A DNA stretch of 64,000 bases, from NCBI RefSeq assembly GCF_000300335.1, contig NZ_AMRM01000016.1, positions 58,885 through 122,884 on the forward strand. Reading direction: 5' to 3'. The DNA is from Nitratireductor pacificus pht-3B. Lineage in GTDB: Bacteria > Pseudomonadota > Alphaproteobacteria > Rhizobiales > Rhizobiaceae. The notes beneath the pieces were generated by a model. That model made no database searches. It was not told where the DNA came from and was given only the letters and a program-made list of their open reading frames with translations. Each line of letters begins with the position of its first letter. Positions within the stretch are counted from its first letter, which is position 1. Shown here piece by piece: positions 25,824-34,445 of this stretch. Both the position numbers and the translations under genes were made by a program.

Positions 25824-26426
25824 TGCACGCGCCATGGTTTCCGAACGGGAAACCGGGGCCGGGTGACGCGCGCGCGGACCGCGAGGCCTGTCAGGATGAC
25901 ACCGCGTCACTCCCGCATGATCATATGAAATGATCGAGACGATGAAGATTCCATCACTTCACCAGTTCGGGTTTTGCGTGCAGTTTCAGTTCCATCCGAA
26001 CAGCCGAAACCGGAGCGTTGATGGCCGAAATCCCGAGATTCCGTGTGTCTTCCCGCGCCCGTCCGCAAATCTCCGCCTCGGCGGCAGAGGACGGGAAGGG
26101 GGACGAAATCTGCCTGGCCGACGGTCGGTCGCGGCTGTGATGCCGGCGCTGTCTTTCAGCGCGAAAGGCGAAGCGTCGCGGCTTTGCGGGTGATCGCCGG
26201 CTCTTCCCCGTAATCATCAGACGTGGCCTGCCGCAGTGCCGCGGTGCTGCACGAGGCGGTTCCCCAGCACGAAACTGCCTGATCCCGGGCGCTCGTCCGC
26301 TTCCCGCGAGCGGTACCGTCGCTTCGAAAGGGATGCGGGTCCATCGCCCCGGCCTCGGGGCCGCATCGATCTTGCGGACAAATTACGGCTTACCCACGCC
26401 GCGGCAAGAAAATAAGATGCTTGCAC

Positions 26427-26482
26427 ATACATGTATATTGACAGTGCTCCCTGCTTCGAGATATTGCATGTGCATACACATA
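26427..26482 (+). promoter_or_regulatory. promoter with palindromic operators for the dsbA-SMR operon
   Basis: The perfect palindrome ATACATGTAT (26427-26436) is followed by TTGACA (26438-26443), a 16-base spacer and GATATT (26460-26465). A second near-palindrome TGTGCATACACA lies downstream (26470-26481). The CATACATGT core recurs before the MarR gene at 28514, so that MarR protein is the likely repressor. Confidence 0.6.
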
Positions 26483-26497
26483 ATTTGGAGATCGCGA

Positions 26498-27100
26498 ATG
26501 CGCACCGTCACCGTCTATTCCGACTATGTCTGTCCGTTCTGCCTGCTTGCCGAGCAGGTTCTGTCCGATGCCATCGGCGATCGGGACATCCGCATATCCT
26601 GGCGCGCTTTCGAGTTGCGGCCCGAGCCTGTGCCGACGCTGCGCCCCGAGGATCCCTACCTGCCCGCGATCTGGAAGAAGGCGGTCTATCCGCGCGCGGA
26701 AAGGCTGGGGGTTCCGATCAGGCTGCCGTCGATCTCGCCGCAGCCGCGGACGGACAAGGCGTTCGAGCTGTTGGCGCTGGCGCAGGACAGGGGGCTCGAT
26801 CATCCGTACTCCATGCGGGTTTTGCGCGCCTTCTTTCAGGAGGATCGCGACATCGGGGATCCCGAAATCCTGATCGAACTGGCGGCCGAGGCGGGGATCG
26901 ATCCCGGCGAGGCGCGTCGGGCGCTCGAAACCGGTGCCTATGCGGAACGCCATCGCGAGGCGCTGCGCCATGCGCGGGAAGACATGGCGATCACCTCGGT
27001 TCCCACGATCGTCGTCGGCGAGCAGGTCTTTCGGGGCACGCCGCCGGCGGACGAATTGCTCCAGGCGCTCGAACGGCTTGAAGGCGCCGCCGACCGGTAG
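26498..27100 (+). CDS. DsbA-family (FrnE-like) oxidoreductase
   Basis: The protein has 200 residues; the ATG at 26498 has GGAG seven bases upstream and removes a spurious N-terminal extension. The thioredoxin-fold active site is CPFC at residues 12-15 (SDYVCPFCLLAE), with the cis-proline loop TSVPTIVVG near 172-180. FrnE-type proteins lack a signal peptide, as here, and act as cytoplasmic disulfide oxidoreductases or isomerases, often in oxidative or electrophile stress. It leads an operon with two SMR pumps and a deaminase. Confidence 0.9.
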   Translation: MRTVTVYSDYVCPFCLLAEQVLSDAIGDRDIRISWRAFELRPEPVPTLRPEDPYLPAIWKKAVYPRAERLGVPIRLPSISPQPRTDKAFELLALAQDRGLDHPYSMRVLRAFFQEDRDIGDPEILIELAAEAGIDPGEARRALETGAYAERHREALRHAREDMAITSVPTIVVGEQVFRGTPPADELLQALERLEGAADR

Positions 27101-27179
27101 CGTCGGACCAACAGGAAAAACCGCCGACACGGTCGGCACATGACCTCAGAAACGCACCACTCAAAAAAGGATAGTTGCA

Positions 27180-27500
27180 ATGAGCTGGCTTTATCTCGGA
27201 ATCGCCGTGATCTTTGAGATCGCGGTTGCAATCAGTGCAGGCAATGCAAAGGGGTTCACCCGTCTGTGGTGGACGATCGCGACGCTCGTCAGCGGGGCCA
27301 TCGCCACCTTCTTCCTCAGCCTGGCGCTGCTCACCTTCGACGTCGGCGTCGGATACGCGATCTGGACCTCCGTCTCCGGCGTCGGGATCGTCATCCTCGG
27401 CGCGCTGTTCTTCGGCCAGCAACTGGGCTGGAAGAAGGCGCTGGGCATCCTCTTCGTCATCGGGGGCGTTGTCGGCCTGCGCCTCAGCGGCGCCGCCTGA
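27180..27500 (+). CDS. small multidrug resistance (SMR) transporter subunit 1
   Basis: The protein has 106 residues and four membrane helices. The essential membrane glutamate is Glu13 in GIAVIFEIAVAISAGN, and VGVGYAIWTSVSGVGIVILG is the family motif of helices 2-3. SMR proteins work as dimers that exchange protons for cationic drugs or guanidinium. A second SMR gene follows 59 bases later, as in paired SMR systems (EbrAB, YkkCD, MdtIJ types) that function as heterodimers. Confidence 0.92.
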   Translation: MSWLYLGIAVIFEIAVAISAGNAKGFTRLWWTIATLVSGAIATFFLSLALLTFDVGVGYAIWTSVSGVGIVILGALFFGQQLGWKKALGILFVIGGVVGLRLSGAA

Positions 27501-27559
27501 CGGCCGTCACCCTTACCCCAATCCTCCATATTCCATCCTGATCGAAAGGAACCCAAGAC

Positions 27560-27931
27560 ATGGACACAACCCACAAGACCCAGAGCAGCGGCGCGGCATG
27601 GGGCATGCTGCTTCTCGCCAGCATCTTCGAGATCGGCTACGCGCTCAGCGTAGGCGGCAGCCAGGCTTTCACCGTGCTGAGCTGGTCGGTCGCCGCGGTC
27701 GTTTTCTTCCTGCTCACACTCTACTTCCTGAGCGCCGCGCTCCGCACCATCGACGTCGGAATCGGCTATGCGGTATGGGCCGGCATCGGCTCGGTCGGCG
27801 CGGCCGTTCTCGGCAGCATGCTGCTCGACCAGCCCCTGACGCTGGTCCAGGCCTTCTGGCTTGGCGTCATCATCGCGGGCGTCGTCTGGCTGAAGCTCGC
27901 CGACAGCGCCAGGCTGCAGGGACAGGGCTGA
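27560..27931 (+). CDS. small multidrug resistance (SMR) transporter subunit 2
   Basis: The protein has 123 residues. An 11-residue polar N-terminus precedes four helices. The key glutamate is Glu24 in LLASIFEIGYALSVGG, and helix 3 has VGIGYAVWAGIGSVGAAVLG. It is longer than subunit 1, a common feature of heterodimeric SMR pairs. The stop overlaps the deaminase start (TGATG). Confidence 0.92.
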   Translation: MDTTHKTQSSGAAWGMLLLASIFEIGYALSVGGSQAFTVLSWSVAAVVFFLLTLYFLSAALRTIDVGIGYAVWAGIGSVGAAVLGSMLLDQPLTLVQAFWLGVIIAGVVWLKLADSARLQGQG

Positions 27932-28416
27932 TGGCTGCCGGACCTTCGGCGCGGTTCGCACGGCTCATGGAGGAGGCGGTCGCCTTCTCCATGGACCATG
28001 TCCACGAAGGCGGCATTCCCTTCACCGCTTTCGTCGTCGACCACGACGGCACCATTCTGGGGCGTGGGGTCAACCGCGTCCGCGAGCACCACGACCCGAC
28101 GGCGCATGCCGAAGTCGAGGCGATCCGGGATGCCTGCCATAAGCATGGGAGGACGGACCTGCGGGGCGCGACGCTTCTGGCGTCGGGAGAACCGTGCGCG
28201 ATGTGCTACATGAGCGCGCTTTACGCTGGTATCGGGCAGGTGCTTTTTGCCGCCGACCGCGACGAGGCCGCCGAGCACGGCTTCGACTATCGCGGCACAT
28301 ACCGCCTCTTCGCCCAGGACCCGGCAGGATGGCAGTCCCCTTCCGCGCAGAAGCTTCCCGTGCCGGGCGCGGTGGGTCCATTCCTCGCGTACGGCGCGAA
28401 GCGCCGCTTTCCTTAG
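27931..28416 (+). CDS. nucleoside/guanine deaminase-like protein (CMP/dCMP-type zinc domain)
   Basis: The protein has 161 residues. The zinc motif is complete: His59-Ala-Glu61 (TAHAEVEAI) and Cys89-Ala-Met-Cys92 (GEPCAMC). The length and C-terminal region fit guanine deaminase or tRNA-adenosine-deaminase relatives. Translational coupling to SMR pumps is curious: it may detoxify an amino-substituted base or guanidine-like compound also exported by the pumps. That is inference. Confidence 0.88.
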   Translation: MAAGPSARFARLMEEAVAFSMDHVHEGGIPFTAFVVDHDGTILGRGVNRVREHHDPTAHAEVEAIRDACHKHGRTDLRGATLLASGEPCAMCYMSALYAGIGQVLFAADRDEAAEHGFDYRGTYRLFAQDPAGWQSPSAQKLPVPGAVGPFLAYGAKRRFP

Positions 28417-28435
28417 GTCGCTTGCCTTTCCGCAT

Positions 28436-28463
28436 TCAGGCGGGGCCGGGCGGTTCCGCCTGA
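28436..28463. repeat. dispersed palindromic element, copy 3
   Basis: TCAGGCGG and CCGCCTGA form an 8-bp stem around a 12-base loop, followed by TTGCA as in copies 1 and 2. It lies 20 bases after the deaminase gene and is a likely terminator. Confidence 0.65.
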
Positions 28464-28504
28464 TTGCACAAATCACTGTCGAGGATATCGACTTGCCTTG
28501 GTCC

Positions 28505-28524
28505 TTGCATGAACATACATGTTT
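28505..28524 (+). promoter_or_regulatory. operator-like site upstream of marR
   Basis: TTGCATGAACATACATGTTT contains the inverted repeat AACAT-ac-ATGTT and shares CTTGCA and CATACATGT with the site at 26421-26436 before the dsbA-like gene. This supports one MarR regulon covering both promoters, including autoregulation. Confidence 0.55.
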
Positions 28525-28561
28525 CAGCGCAAGGATTGTTTTCCGCAAAGGGATGCCACTC

Positions 28562-29005
28562 ATGTCCAAGAGAAGCGATTCCTGGCTGGCGCTGGTCCAG
28601 GCCGTGGCGAATGTCGAAGTCGAGCTTGGAAAAATACTCCAGGAGCAGCACGGCATCGGCCTTTCGGATTACCGTGCGCTCGATGTCCTCGCGCGGTCGC
28701 CTGACAGCGAACTGCGCATGCAGGAGCTGGCCGCCTATCTGCAGCTGAACCAGAGCTCCGTATCGCGCATGGTGGAGCGGCTGGAGCGCGGCGGTCTCAC
28801 CAACCGGGACCTTTGCCCGGACGACAAGCGGGGCGTCTACACCGTGCTCACCGAGAAGGGCCGCGCGCGTCTGGAGGCGGCGCAGCCCGATTACGAACGG
28901 GCGCTTGGCGAGGTCTCGGACAGGCACCGGGGTTCGGACGTCCTGTCCGCAGCGTTCAACGCGGCCGGCGACCTGCCGCTGAAGTTCCGGCCGGCAGCGG
29001 GCTGA
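28562..29005 (+). CDS. MarR-family transcriptional regulator
   Basis: The protein has 147 residues; AAAGGA lies eight bases before the ATG. The winged helix has RMQELAAYLQLNQSSVSRMV and the wing CPDDKRGVYTVLTEKG. It follows the dsbA-SMR-SMR-deaminase operon in the same direction and shares operator-like sequences with it. Ligands of drug-pump MarR repressors are usually the exported compounds. Confidence 0.92.
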   Translation: MSKRSDSWLALVQAVANVEVELGKILQEQHGIGLSDYRALDVLARSPDSELRMQELAAYLQLNQSSVSRMVERLERGGLTNRDLCPDDKRGVYTVLTEKGRARLEAAQPDYERALGEVSDRHRGSDVLSAAFNAAGDLPLKFRPAAG

Positions 29006-29037
29006 CGCCCGGCAGGTCCGGAAGCACCGGCCGGGCG
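29006..29037. terminator. GC-rich hairpin between convergent genes
   Basis: CGCCCGGC (29006-29013) pairs with GCCGGGCG (29030-29037) between the ends of the MarR and LysR genes. There is no T tract, so any termination is weak or Rho-assisted. Confidence 0.4.
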
Positions 29038-29051
29038 CAATGCCACGGGCC

Positions 29052-29978
29052 TCATCCAGGCCTGTCGGCGGAGCCTGCGCCGAGCGCCAGGAGGTTGTCC
29101 GCAAGCTGTCTCGCCGCCGGGCCCAAGGCTTCGTCTAGGCGGTGCGCGACATAGGCCTGGGAGGTGACCTCGCCATTCTTTCCGAGCGCGCCGACATTGA
29201 GCCTGACGAGCCGGCCCTGCTCGATGTCGCGTTCGACGAGCCACAGGGGCAGGCGGCCCCAGCCCACCCCGCCGAGGATGAGGCTGTGCTTGGCGTCCTG
29301 CGTGTTGACCCGGCAGGTCTGCGGGGAGATCACCCCGAAGTCGCGGCCGGCGGACATGTCGGAGGGGTCGGAGAGCACGATCTGAAGATGGTCGGCCAGA
29401 TCCAGAGCCTCCAGGACTCGGCCGGGCGCGCCCTCGGCGAGCGGGTGGCTGGCGGCGACCACGGCAAGCTGCGTGATGGACGCCAGCGCATCGAACCTGA
29501 TGCGCGGATCGCGGAAATCCTCGCCGACCATGACGGACAGCGCGCAGCGCTTCTGCTTCAGGGCCTCGAGCGGACCGCCGAGCGGCTCGACGCGGACGCG
29601 GACGGAAACGGACGGGAATGTCTGCCGCATTCGTGAAATGGCCCGGCCGACCCGTTGCAATGGATAGAGCGTGTCGACGGCGATGCCGATTTCGGTCTCG
29701 ACGCCTTCCGCGAATCCACGCGCTTTCGCGCGCAGGAGATCGACGCGGAGGATGATGTCGCGGGCATTGCCGAGAAGCACCTGGCCCTGCGGCGTCAGGA
29801 CCGGCCGGTGGCCGGAGCGGTCGAACAGCTCCACGCCGAGCTGTGCCTCGAGATTGGCGATCGCGACGCTCACGCCCGACTGGACGCGCGAGAGTTTCCT
29901 GGCGGCCGCCCGAAAGCTCCCGCTGTCTGCGATGGTGACGAAGGTGCGCACCTGGTCGAGGGTCAGGGCATCCAGCAT
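29052..29978 (-). CDS. LysR-family transcriptional regulator
   Basis: The protein has 308 residues from the ATG at 29978, which has GGA six bases upstream (an ATG at 29984 is the alternative). The HTH is LDQVRTFVTIADSGSFRAAA with VQSGVSVAIANLEAQLG. The effector domain is about 90-300. It is divergent from wrbA, and an inverted repeat lies between them. Confidence 0.9.
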   Translation of the reverse strand: MLDALTLDQVRTFVTIADSGSFRAAARKLSRVQSGVSVAIANLEAQLGVELFDRSGHRPVLTPQGQVLLGNARDIILRVDLLRAKARGFAEGVETEIGIAVDTLYPLQRVGRAISRMRQTFPSVSVRVRVEPLGGPLEALKQKRCALSVMVGEDFRDPRIRFDALASITQLAVVAASHPLAEGAPGRVLEALDLADHLQIVLSDPSDMSAGRDFGVISPQTCRVNTQDAKHSLILGGVGWGRLPLWLVERDIEQGRLVRLNVGALGKNGEVTSQAYVAHRLDEALGPAARQLADNLLALGAGSADRPG

Positions 29979-29987
29979 GATCATTCC

Positions 29988-30019
29988 AAGTGATCAGTTT
30001 GATGAATATTATATCACTT
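29988..30019. promoter_or_regulatory. inverted repeat in LysR-wrbA divergent promoter
   Basis: AAGTGAT (29988-29994) and ATCACTT (30013-30019) are perfect 7-base arms 18 bases apart. They sit immediately upstream of the LysR start and facing wrbA, the normal position of a LysR recognition site. Confidence 0.55.
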
Positions 30020-30080
30020 AAAGCGTTCGCCATGCCGGTGCAACCTTGCTTCATCCATTCGCTGAAGCAAGGTTCATACG

Positions 30081-30707
30081 ATGTCGAAGGTCCTCATCCT
30101 CTACTATTCCTCCTACGGCCATATCGAGACGATGGCCGGCGCGGTGGCCGAAGGCGTCCGCCAGGCCGGCGCTTCCGCCACACTGAGGCGCGTGCCGGAA
30201 CTCGTGCCCGACAGCGTGGCGGCGGAGGCGGGATACAAGGTCGACCAGTCGGCGCCGGTGGCCACCGTGTCCGAGCTTGCCGATTACGATGCCATCATCG
30301 TCGGCACGCCGACGCGTTACGGCAACATGGCCTCGCAGATGAAGAATTTTCTCGACCAGACCGGGGCCCTCTGGTTCGAGGACAAGCTGGTCGGCAAGGT
30401 CGGCAGTGTCTTCACCTCCACCGGCAGCCAGCATGGCGGGCAGGAAACGACCATTCAGTCCACCCAGACCGTCCTCTTCCATCTCGGAATGATCATTGTC
30501 GGCCTGCCTTACAGCTTCAAGGGGCAGATGCGCATGGACGAAATCACGGGCTGCTCGCCCTATGGCGCGTCTACACTGGCCGATGACGGCGAGGGCGGCC
30601 ATCGTCATCCGAGCGAAAACGAACTCGATGGCGCGCGCTTCCAGGGACGGCATGTCGCCGAGATCGCGTCGGCGCTGGCGGCCGGCCGGCAGGGCAGGGC
30701 GGCATGA
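30081..30707 (+). CDS. wrbA: NAD(P)H:quinone oxidoreductase WrbA
   Basis: The protein has 208 residues with all WrbA landmarks: [17 protein letters not shown] for FMN binding, [36 protein letters not shown], and [16 protein letters not shown]. WrbA is a tetrameric FMN enzyme that reduces quinones by two electrons, avoiding semiquinones. It is followed, overlapping by 4 bases, by an MFS transporter, and is opposite a LysR gene. Confidence 0.95.
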   Translation: MSKVLILYYSSYGHIETMAGAVAEGVRQAGASATLRRVPELVPDSVAAEAGYKVDQSAPVATVSELADYDAIIVGTPTRYGNMASQMKNFLDQTGALWFEDKLVGKVGSVFTSTGSQHGGQETTIQSTQTVLFHLGMIIVGLPYSFKGQMRMDEITGCSPYGASTLADDGEGGHRHPSENELDGARFQGRHVAEIASALAAGRQGRAA

Positions 30708-31903
30708 CCGGCGATCTTGCGCGAGCCGAGCCGTCGTCCACGCGCTGGGCGGCCGTCTTCCTCATCGTCGTCGCGGGCATCGTTGCCGCGCTGCAGGTCG
30801 GCAAGGCGTCCATCGCCGCGCCGATGCTGCAAGGCGATCTCGGCATCGGGCTGACGGCTCTCGGCTGGCTGACCGGCATTTTCGCGGTTCTCGGGCTGTT
30901 CGGCGGCATTCCCACAGGGGCGCTCGTCGCCAGTTTCGGCGCCCGACGCCTGCTCGTCGTCGGACTGCTGGTCACCACCGCCGGCGCTGCAATCGGGGCG
31001 CTCGTCACGAACCTTTCGGGGCTTCTCGTCTCGCGCGTCGTCGAGGGGGCCGGGTTTCTGCTGATCACCGTGGCCGCGCCTTCGATCCTGGGCCGTGTCG
31101 CACGGGCCGCCGACCGCGACCTGGCCTTCGCGCTCTGGAGTTGCTTCATGCCGGTCGGCATGGCGGTGGCGATGCTGGCGGGACCCGCGTTCGAGGACTG
31201 GCGCGTGATGTGGTGGGCGAGCGGCGCTCTTGCGCTCGCCGTCTGCCTGCTCGTGCCGCTCATCGTTCCGGCCGCCGGCGATCGAAGCGCGTGGTCGTGG
31301 AGCAGGCTGCGAACCGACACGGCTGCGGTTTTCAGCAGCGGAGGCGCAATCGGGCTTGCCGTCACCTTCGCGCTTTACAGCCTGATGTTCTTTGCACTGT
31401 TCAGCTTCCTGCCTGTCCTCTTGATGGAGCAGATGGGCGTTTCCCACCAGACCGCGGGCCTCCTGAGCGCGCTTGCCTCCGTGGTGAACGTGATCGGCAA
31501 CCTGGCGGCGGGCTTCATGCTGTCCCGCGGGGTCGGCCGGCCGACGCTGCTGATCGGCGCCTGCCTGGTCATGGGGGTGGCGAGCCTCGGCATTTTTCTC
31601 CCTGTGCTGCCGGCCACGGCGACATTCCTTCTCTGCGTCCTGTTCTCCGCCGTCGGCGGCCTCATCCCGGCGACGCTTCTGTCATCGGCCCCGATCGTCG
31701 CGCCGACCGCGAGCCTGGTGCCGGTGGTCATCGGCCTGATCGTTCAGGGCAACAATCTGGGCCAGATCCTGGGGCCGACCGCGGTCGGCGGCGCGATCGA
31801 CCGGTTCGGCTGGAGTTCCGCGGCCTTCATCGTCGCCAGCGCGGCCCTGGTGGCGGTTGCCGTTGTGGCCGCATTCGGCCGCCGGATCCGGCCGCAACCC
31901 TGA
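30704..31903 (+). CDS. MFS transporter (CynX/NimT-like)
   Basis: The protein has 399 residues with about 12 membrane helices, beginning after a polar 15-residue N-terminus. The A-loop-like stretch [10 protein letters not shown] lies between helices 2 and 3. The overall layout fits the cyanate/nitroimidazole group of MFS permeases. It overlaps wrbA and is probably co-regulated by the LysR protein. Substrate unknown; efflux of a redox-active compound would suit the partner. Confidence 0.87.
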   Translation: MTGDLARAEPSSTRWAAVFLIVVAGIVAALQVGKASIAAPMLQGDLGIGLTALGWLTGIFAVLGLFGGIPTGALVASFGARRLLVVGLLVTTAGAAIGALVTNLSGLLVSRVVEGAGFLLITVAAPSILGRVARAADRDLAFALWSCFMPVGMAVAMLAGPAFEDWRVMWWASGALALAVCLLVPLIVPAAGDRSAWSWSRLRTDTAAVFSSGGAIGLAVTFALYSLMFFALFSFLPVLLMEQMGVSHQTAGLLSALASVVNVIGNLAAGFMLSRGVGRPTLLIGACLVMGVASLGIFLPVLPATATFLLCVLFSAVGGLIPATLLSSAPIVAPTASLVPVVIGLIVQGNNLGQILGPTAVGGAIDRFGWSSAAFIVASAALVAVAVVAAFGRRIRPQP

Positions 31904-31949
31904 ACTGATTCACTCGTGTTCGCAGTGCCAAAAGGAAAGGAGCGCTTCG

Positions 31950-32339
31950 ATGAGCGTGGATTTCAATCACACAATTCTTCCGGCCAGGGATTCCCGGTCG
32001 TCGGCCGTCTTCCTGGCCGAAATGCTGTCGCTGCCGGAGCCGAGGAAATGGGGACCGTTCTGGATGGTCACCACCGACAATGGCGCCAACCTCGACTACA
32101 TGGACGTCGATCGCCCGATCGCTCCCCAGCACTATGCGTTCCTGGTCGACGATGAGAGCTTCGACGCGATCCTCGCCCGCATCGAGAAGGCTGGTCTGGC
32201 GTACTGGGCGGACCCCGGCCGGTCGACGCCCGGTTTGAACCGGCACGATGGGGGCCGGGGGCTCTATTTCGACGATCTCGAGGGACATCTCCTCGAGGTC
32301 ATCACGCGCCCCTATGGCAGTGGCGGCTGGCAGCCCTGA
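31950..32339 (+). CDS. VOC/glyoxalase superfamily protein
   Basis: The protein has 129 residues; AAGGAG lies seven bases before the ATG. There are two beta-alpha-beta-beta-beta modules: VDFNHTILPARDSRSSAVF, HYAFLVDDESFDAILARIE and the terminal GRGLYFDDLEGHLLEVITRPY. Metal-site candidates are His7, His57 and Glu119. It could be a dioxygenase, glyoxalase or resistance protein. It follows the MFS gene in the same direction. Confidence 0.87.
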   Translation: MSVDFNHTILPARDSRSSAVFLAEMLSLPEPRKWGPFWMVTTDNGANLDYMDVDRPIAPQHYAFLVDDESFDAILARIEKAGLAYWADPGRSTPGLNRHDGGRGLYFDDLEGHLLEVITRPYGSGGWQP

Positions 32340-32380
32340 AACAGCGCGCCGGCGGCTGTGCCGGCTTTTTCGACGTGGCA

Positions 32381-32407
32381 CGTCACAAACCGGCGGGCTG
32401 GATCGTC
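32381..32407 (+). promoter_or_regulatory. ECF41-type promoter
   Basis: CGTCACA (32381-32387), a 16-base spacer and CGTC (32404-32407) closely fit the published ECF41 promoter form (TGTCACA near -35 and CGTC near -10). It lies 32 bases upstream of the carboxymuconolactone-decarboxylase-like gene, which is co-transcribed with an ECF41 sigma factor, so it is the expected autoregulated promoter. Confidence 0.7.
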
Positions 32408-32438
32408 ACGGTGATACAACCTCACCATGGAGCCTTCG

Positions 32439-32867
32439 ATGACAACCACTCCCGTAAACCACCACAAGAACGTCCCCGCTGTTTTCGCCTCGCTGGAGAA
32501 GGTTCACGGCGCGATCGACGAGCACGGTCTCGACCGGATGCTGCATCATCTCGTGCAATTGCGTGCGTCGCAGATCAACGCCTGCGCCTATTGCGTCAAG
32601 ATGCACACGAAGGAAGCGCGCGACGACGGGGAAACCAACGAACGCCTGGACCGCCTGACGGTGTGGGCGCATGTCGGCGATTTCACGCCCAGGGAACGCG
32701 CGGCGCTCGCCTGGACCGAGGCGCTCACGCAGCTTGACCGCAAGACCGACTACGGCTCCCTGCGCGCCGAGCTGCGCGAGCACTTCAGCGAAGCGGAGAT
32801 CAGCGCGCTGACCGCGACAGTCGCGATGATCAATCTGTGGAACCGCGTCCAGATATCCGCCCACTGA
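32439..32867 (+). CDS. carboxymuconolactone decarboxylase family (AhpD-like) protein
   Basis: The protein has 142 residues; GGAG is six bases before the ATG at 32439, which favours it over the ATG at 32427. The redox motif is CAYCVKMHTKEA (CxxC...H), typical of the AhpD peroxidase-like branch rather than true decarboxylases. ECF41 sigma factors are usually encoded beside such a gene, as here; the sigma gene starts 1 base after this stop. Confidence 0.92.
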   Translation: MTTTPVNHHKNVPAVFASLEKVHGAIDEHGLDRMLHHLVQLRASQINACAYCVKMHTKEARDDGETNERLDRLTVWAHVGDFTPRERAALAWTEALTQLDRKTDYGSLRAELREHFSEAEISALTATVAMINLWNRVQISAH

Positions 32868-32868
32868 C

Positions 32869-33759
32869 ATGCGGCAGCCCGAGACAGCCATGTTCGAGAA
32901 CCGTCGTCCATTCCTGACCGGGCTGGCTTACCGCATCCTCGGCTCGCTGGCCGAGGCCGAGGATGCGGTTCAGGACACCTATCTCAAGTGGCAGGCGAGC
33001 GAGCGCGGGACCATCTCCAATCCGGCCGGCTGGCTGACCGCCGCCTGCACGCGCCGCTGCATCGACATGCTCAGATCGGCCCGCCGGACGCGGGTCGATT
33101 ATGTCGGTGCGTGGCTGCCGGAGCCGATCCAGACGATGATCGAAGAGACCCCGGAGGGCGCGGCGGAGCTGTCGTCCACACTCTCGCTCGCCTTCATGCT
33201 CGTTCTCGAACGGCTCGCGCCGAAGGAACGGGCCGCCTATCTCCTGCGGGAGATTTTCGACCAGCCCTATGCGGATGTGGCGGCGGCACTGGACGTGACG
33301 GAGGCCACGTGCCGAAAGCTGGTCTCGCGCGCCCGCAACCGCATCGGACGCGAGGAGACGGGCGCGGTCGTTCCGAAGGAGCGGCAGGATGCGCTGCTCG
33401 CGGCGTTCCAGGCGGCGATCGCGACGGGAAGCACGGCGCGGCTCGCGAGGCTGATGCGGGAGGACATCGAGCTCAGGGCCGATGGCGGGGGCAAGGTGCT
33501 GGCGCTGCTGCATCCGCTGTCGGGGAAGGCCGATGTGCTCGGCTTCGTCGGCAAAATCCTCAACCGGTCCTGGTCCGGGTACAAATGGCAGCGGGTCGAC
33601 ATCAACGGCACCCGTGGCGCGCTTGTTTTCGACGGCCCCGATCTCGTCGCCTCCGTCAGCCTCGCCTCAGATGCGCAGGGCGCGCTCAGCGGCATCTACA
33701 TCATGCGCAATCCCGACAAGCTGGCCCGTCTCGCCGACGCCGACAGAACGATACGATGA
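32869..33759 (+). CDS. ECF41-family RNA polymerase sigma factor (SigJ-like)
   Basis: The protein has 296 residues (a second ATG at 32890 is a possible start). Sigma region 2 is about 8-75 and region 4 about 105-160, linked by the ECF41 hallmark WLPEP at 82-86. The C-terminal SnoaL-like domain (about 175-290) contains the DGGGK motif at 205-209. In this family the C-terminal domain modulates sigma activity in place of an anti-sigma factor. No anti-sigma gene is present. Its target promoter is probably at 32381. Confidence 0.95.
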   Translation: MRQPETAMFENRRPFLTGLAYRILGSLAEAEDAVQDTYLKWQASERGTISNPAGWLTAACTRRCIDMLRSARRTRVDYVGAWLPEPIQTMIEETPEGAAELSSTLSLAFMLVLERLAPKERAAYLLREIFDQPYADVAAALDVTEATCRKLVSRARNRIGREETGAVVPKERQDALLAAFQAAIATGSTARLARLMREDIELRADGGGKVLALLHPLSGKADVLGFVGKILNRSWSGYKWQRVDINGTRGALVFDGPDLVASVSLASDAQGALSGIYIMRNPDKLARLADADRTIR

Positions 33760-33842
33760 CCGCCTCGTCGTCGGATCCGGCGCGTCTTTCGGGCGCTTCG
33801 CCGCGTCGGAGCCCACTGTTTGACAAGCAAGGAGACACACAT

Positions 33843-34397
33843 ATGCAGCTGGAGCAGGTGGCTTTCCGTGAGCCTGATGCGGACCTGTTCAATCGCCTTC
33901 TGCCGGTCGCGCGACGCGTGTTTGCCGACACGTTCTCGCACCGCTACGAGCCTGCGGCCTTCGAGCGCTTCTGCGAGGAGGTCTATCGACCCGGCGGGAC
34001 CATGTCGCGGGACTTCGATGCGCCCGGAATTCGATGGCGTGTCGCGATGGCGGCGGGCGAACCGATCGGCTATGCCAAGCTTACGCCGCTTCGCGCGCCG
34101 GCCGCCGACCCGGACCCAGGGGCCCTGGAACTCCAACAGCTCTACGTCGTGCGGGAGTGGCACGGTTCGGGGGTTGCAGGCCATCTGATGGAGTGGGCCC
34201 TGGAAACCGCCCTGACCGAGAGCGTCGGTGAGGTTTACCTCACCGTCTTCGACCACAACGAGCGGGCCAAGCGCTTCTATGCCCGCTACGGCTTCGAGGA
34301 AGTGGGGCGATGCACGTTTCGGCTCGGCGACCGTGTCGATGACGATCGCATCTGGCGTGTGCGCCTGCAGTCCCGAGGTTCCGCGGGCAAGGCCTGA
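33843..34397 (+). CDS. GNAT-family N-acetyltransferase
   Basis: The protein has 184 residues; AAGGAG lies upstream of the ATG. The acetyl-CoA binding motif is LQQLYVVREWHGSGVAGHLM (about 94-113), with LTVFDHNERAKRFYARYGF in the C-terminal half. The acceptor is unknown. It follows the sigma factor gene with an 83-base gap. Confidence 0.9.
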   Translation: MQLEQVAFREPDADLFNRLLPVARRVFADTFSHRYEPAAFERFCEEVYRPGGTMSRDFDAPGIRWRVAMAAGEPIGYAKLTPLRAPAADPDPGALELQQLYVVREWHGSGVAGHLMEWALETALTESVGEVYLTVFDHNERAKRFYARYGFEEVGRCTFRLGDRVDDDRIWRVRLQSRGSAGKA

Positions 34398-34445
34398 TCC
34401 GATTGCCGGTGTCAGGCCCGGGCACGGCGTGTCGCTGCCGGCCAA

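Larger units (their letters stand above)
25736..26497. other. 762-base region without a supported gene
   Basis: Apart from the palindromic element at 25804-25823 and the promoter/operator zone at 26427-26482, I see no coding region here. Small frames on both strands (for example 25930-26193 plus, 25954-26217 minus) overlap each other, are rich in Arg and Ser, and lack ribosome-binding sites. Confidence 0.6.

Noticed and set aside
25930..26217. Small overlapping frames on both strands in the 25.7-26.5 kb gap
   Set aside because: They overlap each other, have no ribosome-binding site, and their composition is random-like. Kept as non-coding.
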